Positions 22,134 through 31,123 of a DNA stretch of 64,000 nucleotides are shown piece after piece. The notes beneath the pieces were generated by a model. It saw only the letters and a program-made list of their open reading frames with translations. It ran no database searches and had not been told where the DNA came from. Where the stretch lies: positions 62,001 to 126,000 of the forward strand of contig CAMXCT020001016.1 in NCBI GenBank assembly GCA_947184155.2, written 5' to 3'. Within the stretch, counting starts at the first letter, position 1; every line of letters begins with the position of its first letter. A program made the position numbers and the translations under genes. This DNA comes from Cladocopium goreaui. Lineage: Eukaryota > Sar > Dinophyceae > Suessiales > Symbiodiniaceae.

Positions 22134-25100
22134 GTTATCAATTCGTTGCATTGAATTTGAATTTTGACGTCCTTGCAATCTTTTCTGGTGTGTGTATGGG
22201 TATGGCTGCGGTTTCAAGACGTTTGTGCAGTAAAGCCGGTAAGATTGAATGGATGATGCAAAGTTGGAGCCGGATTTTCCACATCGTGAACTTGGTGAGG
22301 AAAACTGTGTGTGGGAGAAAAGTGTGGTGGCCTCTCTTGAAGATTATGGTGATTTTAACAGGTTGTGCTTGTTTTTGCTGGCTTGAGTCACCGTGGAGCT
22401 TCAAGTTCTATCAGCGCTTCGTGGCTATGTGGTCCACTGCTTGGATGCATTTGTGGGACCTTTGGGGCTCTTTTGCTGCTTTTGTATTCTTCCACGTCAA
22501 AGCCATGATTTTGCAGACTCATGCTTCGTGTGTTTCTGGACACACCGTGGATGGTTTTCAGGCAACTCCTGGATTCGAAATACCGGTGAATTGCGTTGCG
22601 CAGATGGTTGACACGGATTTCAAACCAACTTGGAATCATGGTTTGCTGTCAGCTGTGGCGATGATGTCTTATTATTTCGTGACCCTTTGGCAATTTTGCT
22701 CCACTAGGACATGCAAGCTTGTTTCATGGGGGAGCGTTTTTACAATGATGATTTCTGGTTTGGTTTTCTGCAACCGATCTCTTTGCCATGTCACGCAAAG
22801 GCCTCAGATTGCTGAGGTTGTCTCTGCAATGTCACAGTGGTGCCAGCAGTTTCAATTCACAGGTGCCGATCTTGTTTGTTTAGGCCTCAGTTTAATTTGT
22901 GTGCGATGTTTCAGACAAGCCGTCATTTGGAGTTTCCAAACCAGACATGATGCTTCTGTTGCATACATGCAGAAGCACTTTTTGCGAAATGCCGCGGTCG
23001 TATTTTGCTTGCATACTTGTTTGTCCAATCCGACCAGCCTCTCTTTCGTTTTCGCCGGGGCCTACAAGGTCCTTGTCCTGATGTGCGGAAAGAAGAGAAT
23101 AGTAGGTTGTGGAATAGCACTCCTTGGCATCATGCTCATGCGAATGTTGTTTTCAATGCATCGGTTCCTCACATGGAATGCACAGAAAGCGCTGCTGTGG
23201 TTCTGTCATCTGGCATGCAAGATCATGGTCATCGCTTTCTTTTTCCGAAAGCTGTTGACTGAACCTTCTTTTGTGAATCTGCTTTTGATTGGTTTAGGGG
23301 TTGACATCATCGATTTGGTGACATTAGCTGTTTTCAGGATAATGCTGTCACTTCACCATTTGAATGCAAGGCCAAAGAAAGTCTTCAAGTGCAGAAGAGT
23401 TGGCCGAAAGCGCTGCCGATTGCATCGTAAGTGCATCCGAAAGCCAAGAGTCAGTTTGTTTAATAGGGTAGGCCGTTTCCTGTCCTTTTGCGTACGTGCG
23501 CAGTTTTGCCCATTCTGTCAAAACATGCCTGAGCATTCGCAAGCCTCCCCGCCCAGATCTTCCTTCCGCGGGGGAGGTCGTAGAAACAGTCCAGAGACAC
23601 CGGAACAGAAACTGCTGCAAGGTTTGCAGATTTTGTTGAAAGATACTTTGCAGGCCTCTAGCTCCGGAGCCTCAAACAAAAAAGGCAAGGGTAAGGGCTC
23701 CGGCAAAAGTAGTGGTAAAAGCCTACCTTCCAAACAGAGAGATGCGAACCATGATGGCAGCTATGGGCTGATTCAAGCCTTGCAAAAACTAACTGCCCGA
23801 GCCGCAAAGAAACCACAAGGGTTGCTCCAAAGGTTGAAAACATTGGTTCAAGTTACTGAACGTGGTATGTTGCGACCAAACAAGAGAAAGAAAGATCTGC
23901 CGCCGCATGAGGCGGTCCCGCCAGTGAAACCAAGCACACGATTCAAAAGTTCAGAGAATTTGGTAGATGGTGCTCCTAAGCCAAAAACACGATGGCAACG
24001 CGACAGATCCTGGAAAGCCCGTGCCCAGGACTGGGGCGTCAAAACTGTTTTGCGTGGCCCCACAGCTCTGTGCAACGCTCTTGACAGTGGGGACACCGGT
24101 GCTCTCCTGTGTCAAGTACAAAATCTGGATGATTGGAATGAAGCCCTCCAAATTTCTCATGCTGCTGGTCGCACCAATGTCACGGTTGTTCTTGAAGCTG
24201 CACCTAACATGTCTCCAGAACTTGGCAAATTGAGATATCATGGTTGGACAGCCTTGAACACACGTGCAGCTGGTTATGCCGATGATAAATTGGTCCAGCG
24301 CTTGGTTTGGATTGCGCGGTGCTCGCCAAATGCACCCACATTGGTTCCAGGATCCGTGCTGACAGGCGCCAGGCGGCCTGTTGTCCAGAAACACGGCCAT
24401 GAAGAGTCTTTTGTTTTTCGAATTAGTTGTGACATGCGATTTATTGCCAGTGACAATCGCCATCATATCACACAGGGACCTGGGAAATTTTTTCGTTTGT
24501 GGCTGTCTGATTTAGGCCCAAACGCTAGGGATCTTCTGCTTCACCTTGGTGACACGTGGGGATTCCAAAAACTCGAGGCTGAAAACCTGGTTCGAGGATT
24601 TGCTCGCGTCAAAGGCAAAGACAGGGCCCTGCAGTTGATTAAAGCGAGCGGCTCAGAACACAAAGGTCAGGTTTGGTTTCTTGATCCTGCCAGATGGGAT
24701 GGCCTCGCAGAAACACCTCCACGCATGCTTTGGGTGGACAAACTGGAAAATGAACAACAAATTGCATTTGCTCGTCGCGTAGCTCATGATTCGGGTCCTT
24801 TTGGCATGGCTAGGGGTCGTGTACAGCTGGCTCTCAGGGTCAAACCAGACGATGAGCGGCTCAAACCCACTTCTAGTGTTTGGCGGGTTGAGACAGTTCC
24901 GTTTGGTTGGGATTTTGAAAATGTGGAAGAAACTCTGGTTGAAGCAGGTTTCTCTGAAATTGATATTTTAGCAAAGCAACGCCGTCGTGGTGGCACTGCT
25001 TGGGTTTTCAAAGGCATGAGAAATGATGACCGTGATCAAATACAAACCCATTATGATGCGGACGAGACGTGCAATGAGCCACCATTAGATCTGTTTTTAG

Positions 25101-28100
25101 TTAAGCAGTCCAAACGACGTGCGCCAGGAAATGTCCAGCCGTTGAAAGCAGAAAATGATGTGCTCTTTTCACTAGATGCATTTCACAAAAAAGGTAAGGG
25201 TAAAGGCAAAGGAAAAGGCAAGCACAAATCCAAGCTTGAAGTGCCTGACTTTGCAACCACGCTTGCCTTACCGAAAAGTAGTCCACCTCCATTACCCTCC
25301 AAGGATGATCGCGGTAACGAAGCTATGGATGTCAGTCTGATTAGCGTCCCAGATGCAAGTGATGTTGAGGATGAGCCCATGCATGTCCAGGGCACCAAAC
25401 GCAAAGACCAGGCCATGTTGACCAGCCCGCAAAAAACTGGTCATGACAAAAAGAGGATGAAAGTGCCCGAGAGGCTTCAAAAAGTTCCGAACCCTGGGGA
25501 AGGGAATTGCTTGTTTTACTGTCTAGCTCAGGCGGAGTCTACCCCAGGTAAGTCCCGCAGCCACAGGCAGGTGCGTGCATTTGTTGTTGCCTACATGACC
25601 AAACACTTCAAGAAATACGAGGATTTCTGGGACGGTTTAAGCCCGAGCAACATTCCCATGGAGGGTGGGTTTGACGATTATTTACAAGCCCTTGAAAAAG
25701 ATAAAGCTTGGGCGGGATATTGTGAAATCGAAGCATATGGCGAAGCCATGCGCCGACCTGTACTTGTTGTGCATGCCAAGGACAATGTTGTCCATGCTTT
25801 TAATAGTCATGGCGATAAGGATGTTGTCTGTCTCTGGTACAAGGATGAACATTATGAGCTTATTGTTCCTTCAGACGCAGATATTCAGGCCCTGTGGCAG
25901 AATGCTGAAGACGGTGGCACCAAGGGTTACCGCGGGGCCGCAAAGAAGGCACGCTTGGCTGCCGACAATGCCTCTATTTGCCTTTCACAATTTGCAACTC
26001 CCAAATCCAGCAGGCCAAGCCCAAGGTTGACCGATTTTGCCCAGAGCACCCCTGCCAAACGGAGTGCATGTCTGACTGATTTTGCATCAACGGCCAAACC
26101 GAGCCGTCAAAAGACCGAGCAATCAGAAGCCGAGCCATGTGGTTCCAACCCATCTGCCGCATCAGCTTCTGCGTCTGTTGCCACTGGGCGCGACCGGGAA
26201 ATCACGTGGACATGTCACATTTGCAACGTCTCTTTCACTGACAAAGCATGCATCGTTTCAAAAAGACGTACGGATCACATTAGGCGTACGCATCGTGGTA
26301 CCCCAACCACCAATTTTAAAAAGGCTGTTGATCAGTACAGGGCTCCGGTTACTGCCGTATCGTATGGGCCCACTCATGCTGCTGTTTCTTGGACTTGTGG
26401 TTTTTGCATGGGCACCCTCCCCATTTTGCCTAAGACACATCAGAAAGCATCAATCGTTGCTCATTTGCGCTCCTGCGCCAAGGCCCCAAAAGGGGCCACC
26501 AGAGGCGACTCCATTCTTCGCCTTTGCAAGAGAGCAAGCGTGTCATCTGATGTACCTCACAGAAGCATTTTGCCTTGGAAGCTGAAGCATCGCCAGATGT
26601 ATGTGCAACTCAACAAGTTTGCCAAGGAGCAAGGACACTCCCTATCCCAAGTGCAGAGACGTACTACTGGAACGAAAAAATTGGCTGGTGGGTCGAAAAA
26701 AGTTATTTTCTTCATGGCTCAGCATGCTTGTTCCATTTGTGCTGGTTACTGGAAAACTGAGAAGTCCGTGAGAGCTGCAGGTCCTTGTGGCGGGCGGACT
26801 GCTCGTGCCGAGTGGTTAGCCATGCCTGGTCGCCAAAAATGCTGGCGTCAGGCTCCCAAAGAGCGCCAAGAGGCGCTGCACAAGGCTTGGCGTTTGAGTG
26901 CTACTGAGCGTAGGAAGCTTGATGATGCTTGGGCTAGCGCCAAGAAAAAGTCGCGCAAGAAGTGGCCGCCTAAGTCATGGAAACGCGATTTGACTGCTGA
27001 GAATATACACCCCCATCCAGGCCCAGGCCATCCTGACCACTGGATTCTCTCGTGGAATTGCCGTGGATCGTGCAATGCTTGGAGGGGCCTAAACTTGCTT
27101 CAGGATGAGGGTAATTCTGTTTTATGTCTTCAAGAGCCTGACTTCGAGCCTCGTCAAGGCTCCCAGTATGTTGAAAGGCTTCAGAAACTTGGGTACAAGT
27201 GTTGGACCATTCCGGCCAAACCTATTCGCACACTTAAACGTGAATTTTACCGAGGTGGTCTTTTGGTTGCATTGCGAGAGCATCTCAGAGGAGGCATCTG
27301 GGACACACTGGCTTGCGATGAAGGGTATGTCATGACTTTGGATCTTCAATCGTGCCTACTTTCCTCAGTTTGGCGCCGGCCAAGCCAACTTGATGGTTTG
27401 CAATTTTTGGAATATGTTGCTACGGTCACTGAAGAAGCACAACGCAGGCAGATACCTGCACTTTGGGTAGGTGATTGGAACGAAACTCCTGATGACAACG
27501 CCGCATCCATTTTCTTGAATGGCAGTGTTCTGGCTGTCACGGATCCTGATCAATGGGTGCCTAGCCGGTTCGAAGGTAAAAGATGTCTTGATTACGGAAT
27601 TCTCAGCGGCGGGTACGGTTTTGCTGATTGCCCGCGTTACAGTGAATGTAAGATTTCTGATCACAAGATGTTTTGGCTTAGATTGCGCTTGCCCATTTTC
27701 CAGACTGATACGTGGAGGTTCGCTTGGCGGCCTAACTATGAATGTCCTCCGGAAGTGCCTGTTGAGCAATGGCGGGCCGTGCTTGCAGAACAATGGGCCG
27801 CTTACGTGCCATGTTTTTCTCAGGATCCCGACCAAGATTGGGAATATTTTCACCAGTTTGCTGAAAAGAGCATGCGTGAAGCATTGCACTTGTGTGGCCA
27901 GCCCGTGCCTAGGCCAGGCCATGCGCGCGGGAATTTGCCTCGTGTGATCAAGGCTGAACGCCCCCAGGTGAATACGTTCCCTGCCAGAAAACTTGTTAAT
28001 GTGCTTGGTCGTCTCTATGAAGTGAAGCGACAGTTAGCCAAGTCCCAGGGAGACAAAAAGCTTTTGCAAAAATTATGGTCGACTTGGCCGTCTGAATACA

Positions 28101-29722
28101 ATGAGCTTTGGGGGTCTTGGAACCACGCTATTGAAGTGTTTGAACAACGCATTGCGCTTGAAAACAGGAAGTCCAAGAACCAAAGGCTGACCGAGTGGCG
28201 TACCAGAATGCGCCAGGGGGGCAAAGAGGTGACCCGGTGGATGAAGCCTCACAAACCTCCAACACCACGCTCTGTTTCCGAAGATTCTTGCGCCACGATC
28301 ACGCAAACCCTTGATTGTATTCGTTCTTTTTGGCAGCGTATTTGGAAACGTGATGACCTCGTTCCACACTTACCCCCAGAATTTAGAACAATGGAAGCCC
28401 TGGCTGGACCCCAAACTGATTGGATGCCAGATGCTGCCCTCATCCATCAGGCCGCTCTCAGAGCCTCGGGGTCTGCAGCCGGATGTGACGGTTGGTCCGG
28501 CAGCGAAGTTTGCCATTTCCCGCTTGTTGCTTGGGATCACTACCGTGATTTGGTTTTGCATTGGTCTCAGTTAAAACAATTCCCACAGGCATGGCTGCAG
28601 GTTCGTCAGGTTCATTTAAGAAAGGATGACGGTGGGACTGTAGGGTCTTTGCGGCCTATTGCAGTTGAAAGCATTTTTCTTCGGTTGGTCTCCTCATCTT
28701 ATGTGAGGACCCCACAGGTTCAGGAATGGATTGCGTCTCGGGTCCCCGAGCAGTGCCATGGAGGCTTGAAATCCCGGGGGGTTGCCACGGCATGGAGGCA
28801 ACTCAATGAAGCGTTTGAAAACCAGGAAGTTCTTGCTTCTTTAGATTTCTCCAAATGTTTTGATTTTGTCCACCCAGGTTTGGCCATTGAAAACATGCAA
28901 CTGCAAGGGTTGCCAGATGAGTGGGCTAACATTTTGATGTTTGTATGGGGTCATCAAGTGCGATGGCTGTGCTTGGGGAAAGCTGTGCACCCAACGCCGG
29001 AGCATGTCCAGACCTCCATGCCGCAAGGTGATGCCTTTGCACCTCTGGCTCTTATCATGTTGCTCATTAGGCCCCTTCATGATGTGTCTTCCATTCAAGA
29101 CTTGCGTCAGGTTGCATACGTTGATGATCGCGCTTTGAGCGCGCCTAATGTTCCACGTTTAATTGCTGGCATCCATAGATGGCGCAGCTGGAGTGCCACT
29201 TTGGGTCTCCATGAAAATGTTCAAAAAATGCGTTTAGTTGCCTGCACTGCGCAACAAAAGCAAGAGATCAATGACGCAGGGTTTGGTGAGTATCTCCGAC
29301 CGGCCACTCGGGTCTTAGGTATTGACTTTAAGGAAAGTGACCTTATTGTTTCCCCTGTTCTTGAAAACCGTTTGCAAGAAGCAGTGTTTGCCGCTCACCG
29401 TTTGCAGAAATTGCCGGTTGCCCGCGATATCAGGATGTCTTTGTACAGGTCCAGAATCATTTCACTCGCCACCTGGGGCGCTTGGTTTGAACGATTGCCG
29501 CAGTCACAGTTGCCTTCGCTTCGAAAGGCATGGCATGCCATTTCCTATCTGCAAGGTAACGCTTCGAGACCTCTTTTCAACCTGCTTGTAGGTCATATGT
29601 ATCATGCTGAGTTTTGGGCCACCATGTCTTCCATTCGGACCATGCGCCAAGTTCGTGCCCCTTGGCGAAGGATGCCACGACCTGCTGGCAGAGTTTCATT
29701 TGCGCACGCATGCGAGAGCTGA
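22064..29722 (+). CDS. LINE polyprotein: multi-TM N-terminus, OTU-like domain, zinc fingers, AP endonuclease, reverse transcriptase
   Basis: 2552 codons without a stop. Seen in order: about 430 residues with many hydrophobic, Cys-rich segments; a basic Arg/Lys/Cys stretch (~433-470); KGKGKG-rich linkers (~540, ~1045-1058); an OTU-like Cys protease region with GEGNCLFYCL (C1149) and DEHYELIVP (H1263), Glu1146 replacing the usual Asp; a C2H2 finger from C1384 and a second Cys/His cluster near 1443; NIHPHPGP (1647-1654); an endonuclease (~1658-1872) with N1665, E1691, GDWNE (D1804, N1806) and D1866-H1867; RT (~2180-2400) with LDFSKCFD (D2261), SMPQGD and YVDD (2352-2355). Known: AP-type endonuclease nicks the target and RT copies RNA there. 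Inferred: OTU processes the polyprotein or opposes ubiquitination. The C-terminus is cut by a frameshift. Confidence 0.85.
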   Translation: MVCAMPGVLHLTHCPFFCASYFVSYQFVALNLNFDVLAIFSGVCMGMAAVSRRLCSKAGKIEWMMQSWSRIFHIVNLVRKTVCGRKVWWPLLKIMVILTGCACFCWLESPWSFKFYQRFVAMWSTAWMHLWDLWGSFAAFVFFHVKAMILQTHASCVSGHTVDGFQATPGFEIPVNCVAQMVDTDFKPTWNHGLLSAVAMMSYYFVTLWQFCSTRTCKLVSWGSVFTMMISGLVFCNRSLCHVTQRPQIAEVVSAMSQWCQQFQFTGADLVCLGLSLICVRCFRQAVIWSFQTRHDASVAYMQKHFLRNAAVVFCLHTCLSNPTSLSFVFAGAYKVLVLMCGKKRIVGCGIALLGIMLMRMLFSMHRFLTWNAQKALLWFCHLACKIMVIAFFFRKLLTEPSFVNLLLIGLGVDIIDLVTLAVFRIMLSLHHLNARPKKVFKCRRVGRKRCRLHRKCIRKPRVSLFNRVGRFLSFCVRAQFCPFCQNMPEHSQASPPRSSFRGGGRRNSPETPEQKLLQGLQILLKDTLQASSSGASNKKGKGKGSGKSSGKSLPSKQRDANHDGSYGLIQALQKLTARAAKKPQGLLQRLKTLVQVTERGMLRPNKRKKDLPPHEAVPPVKPSTRFKSSENLVDGAPKPKTRWQRDRSWKARAQDWGVKTVLRGPTALCNALDSGDTGALLCQVQNLDDWNEALQISHAAGRTNVTVVLEAAPNMSPELGKLRYHGWTALNTRAAGYADDKLVQRLVWIARCSPNAPTLVPGSVLTGARRPVVQKHGHEESFVFRISCDMRFIASDNRHHITQGPGKFFRLWLSDLGPNARDLLLHLGDTWGFQKLEAENLVRGFARVKGKDRALQLIKASGSEHKGQVWFLDPARWDGLAETPPRMLWVDKLENEQQIAFARRVAHDSGPFGMARGRVQLALRVKPDDERLKPTSSVWRVETVPFGWDFENVEETLVEAGFSEIDILAKQRRRGGTAWVFKGMRNDDRDQIQTHYDADETCNEPPLDLFLVKQSKRRAPGNVQPLKAENDVLFSLDAFHKKGKGKGKGKGKHKSKLEVPDFATTLALPKSSPPPLPSKDDRGNEAMDVSLISVPDASDVEDEPMHVQGTKRKDQAMLTSPQKTGHDKKRMKVPERLQKVPNPGEGNCLFYCLAQAESTPGKSRSHRQVRAFVVAYMTKHFKKYEDFWDGLSPSNIPMEGGFDDYLQALEKDKAWAGYCEIEAYGEAMRRPVLVVHAKDNVVHAFNSHGDKDVVCLWYKDEHYELIVPSDADIQALWQNAEDGGTKGYRGAAKKARLAADNASICLSQFATPKSSRPSPRLTDFAQSTPAKRSACLTDFASTAKPSRQKTEQSEAEPCGSNPSAASASASVATGRDREITWTCHICNVSFTDKACIVSKRRTDHIRRTHRGTPTTNFKKAVDQYRAPVTAVSYGPTHAAVSWTCGFCMGTLPILPKTHQKASIVAHLRSCAKAPKGATRGDSILRLCKRASVSSDVPHRSILPWKLKHRQMYVQLNKFAKEQGHSLSQVQRRTTGTKKLAGGSKKVIFFMAQHACSICAGYWKTEKSVRAAGPCGGRTARAEWLAMPGRQKCWRQAPKERQEALHKAWRLSATERRKLDDAWASAKKKSRKKWPPKSWKRDLTAENIHPHPGPGHPDHWILSWNCRGSCNAWRGLNLLQDEGNSVLCLQEPDFEPRQGSQYVERLQKLGYKCWTIPAKPIRTLKREFYRGGLLVALREHLRGGIWDTLACDEGYVMTLDLQSCLLSSVWRRPSQLDGLQFLEYVATVTEEAQRRQIPALWVGDWNETPDDNAASIFLNGSVLAVTDPDQWVPSRFEGKRCLDYGILSGGYGFADCPRYSECKISDHKMFWLRLRLPIFQTDTWRFAWRPNYECPPEVPVEQWRAVLAEQWAAYVPCFSQDPDQDWEYFHQFAEKSMREALHLCGQPVPRPGHARGNLPRVIKAERPQVNTFPARKLVNVLGRLYEVKRQLAKSQGDKKLLQKLWSTWPSEYNELWGSWNHAIEVFEQRIALENRKSKNQRLTEWRTRMRQGGKEVTRWMKPHKPPTPRSVSEDSCATITQTLDCIRSFWQRIWKRDDLVPHLPPEFRTMEALAGPQTDWMPDAALIHQAALRASGSAAGCDGWSGSEVCHFPLVAWDHYRDLVLHWSQLKQFPQAWLQVRQVHLRKDDGGTVGSLRPIAVESIFLRLVSSSYVRTPQVQEWIASRVPEQCHGGLKSRGVATAWRQLNEAFENQEVLASLDFSKCFDFVHPGLAIENMQLQGLPDEWANILMFVWGHQVRWLCLGKAVHPTPEHVQTSMPQGDAFAPLALIMLLIRPLHDVSSIQDLRQVAYVDDRALSAPNVPRLIAGIHRWRSWSATLGLHENVQKMRLVACTAQQKQEINDAGFGEYLRPATRVLGIDFKESDLIVSPVLENRLQEAVFAAHRLQKLPVARDIRMSLYRSRIISLATWGAWFERLPQSQLPSLRKAWHAISYLQGNASRPLFNLLVGHMYHAEFWATMSSIRTMRQVRAPWRRMPRPAGRVSFAHACES

Positions 29723-30258
29723 ACTGGGAATTTCGCGGTCCATGGATGTTTGCACATGAGGATTTGGGTCATGTCGATTTATCCAATCCAGATGAAGCTG
29801 TTGTGAAACTCACCGAGCACAAGGTGAGAGAAAGTTGGCGCCGAGTGCAATTTGCCCTTTGGAAAAAGCAGAACCGCCGTGATAGGCATTATTTGCTTGA
29901 TGTGCCGTATGAGGAAAGTCGTGTTTCCGATGCCCGCAAGTTGTTCTCTCTCACGTGTGATAGTCATCAGAGGGCCGTAATGCTTGGTTCTGCGCATTCC
30001 ACGGCATGTTATGATAAGATGCGTGGACACGAAGTGAGGGAACAATGTCCCTTTTGCGGTGAGCAAATCCCACCTGTCTGGGAACATCTCTCCTGGCATT
30101 GCTCCGCCGAACAGTTGTCTTCCGGCCGCCCTGAGGTCCCTGAAGATGAATTGCAAAATCGTCTTGCTTGGCCCACACGTGGGTGTGATGCCTATGATAG
30201 AGCGGTTCTTCACCACATGGCCCGGGTCAGGGCCACTGTGCGTGAAAACATGAATTGA
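29614..30258 (+). pseudogene. Frameshifted C-terminal part of the LINE polyprotein
   Basis: Open in a different frame from the main ORF and overlapping its last ~108 bp; there is no credible initiator at its 5' end. The reading contains CPFCGEQIPPVWEHLSWHC (about 30049-30105), a CxxC-H-C zinc-binding motif of the kind found after the RT domain in many LINEs, followed by a hydrophilic tail. The change of frame probably lies near 29690-29720. An indel in this copy is simplest; programmed frameshifting cannot be excluded without other copies. Confidence 0.7.
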
Positions 30259-30908
30259 TCATGTCCCGTTGGCTGCGGTGTCCGGTACCTTCGGGTATTT
30301 GAGGCATCCAGTCGTTCAACCCATAATAATGTCTGAGGACCGTTGAGCAGGCAAGACTCTTGGAAATTGAACAGAGTACTGGCAATTCATAGGCGCATGG
30401 TGTGACGAGAACCAGTTTGGCAAGATCTATGGCCAAATTTCGAGGGCGAGACGGTGGGCAGCGTGAAAAATTGCAGATGTGATCGCAAATCATGTAAAGA
30501 AGCGTCTTTGGACCTGTTTCTGGGAATCGTGAAACCACAAAAGTCTTTTGAATGCAAACAATTAGACATTGCAAACATGAATTTGACTCAAATGGCAACT
30601 TGACCAAAGTTTATCATGATTATAAACTTGCGCAGCACATGCATCCGTGACTAGCAGATTCCGTGGCTCGGATAATCTAGTATCTGAATCCTTGGCGGGC
30701 CGACCATGGCTTCCCACAGCTCGGATGACGACTGGGCGGGGTTGTGGGGCGACAAGGCCTCATTGGGTTTGTCTGTTGCCTCCTTGTCCCAGTGACCTGG
30801 ATGTTTATCGAGGCATGATTCTCAGCATCATTGTCATCATGTTTCACTTTCTGGTATAGATTATTTACGGCGTATTTTTTTGCATTTCCTTCGTAATGCA
30901 TATTTCAT
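30259..30908. other. Spacer between LINE and YR retrotransposon; possible LINE 3' UTR
   Basis: No substantial gene. A 29-codon open frame from GACCATGGC at 30705 is too short to support. The region ends with TTCCTTCGTAATGCATATTTCAT directly before the left repeat of the next element. Confidence 0.5.
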
Positions 30909-31103
30909 GATAGCAGTCATGAAGTGAGAGCGGGTTATCAGGTGATGCAAGATCCGGATGCGTATCAGCTGGCTGGCTTAAGGATTGGAACGTTGTGACC
31001 ATGTCTTCAATGACCTTGTGTTCAGTACATGTCAATTTTACAATGAAACTACAATTGCAGATTCATGACACTTTCTTTTTGTTTGGAGTGCATTCAACTT
31101 GCC
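30909..31103 (+). repeat. Split direct repeat A1 (left end)
   Basis: 195 bp from GATAGCAGTCATGAAG to CATTCAACTTGCC, identical by eye to 38557-38751. Marks the left end of the YR retrotransposon. Confidence 0.95.
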
Positions 31104-31123
31104 GGGGGGTGTTGTGTAGCGCC

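Larger units (their letters stand above)
21909..30258 (+). mobile_element. LINE (non-LTR retrotransposon) with OTU-like, AP endonuclease and RT domains
   Basis: Non-LTR element judged from one giant ORF (22064-29722) with apurinic-type endonuclease and YVDD reverse transcriptase, plus a frameshifted C-terminal zinc-binding tail to 30258. The 5' limit is set at the spliced-leader relic, on the inference that the source transcript was trans-spliced before reverse transcription. The 3' limit is the stop of the tail; a 3' UTR of up to ~650 bp before the next element is possible. No target-site duplication or poly(A) tail was recognised. Confidence 0.8.
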
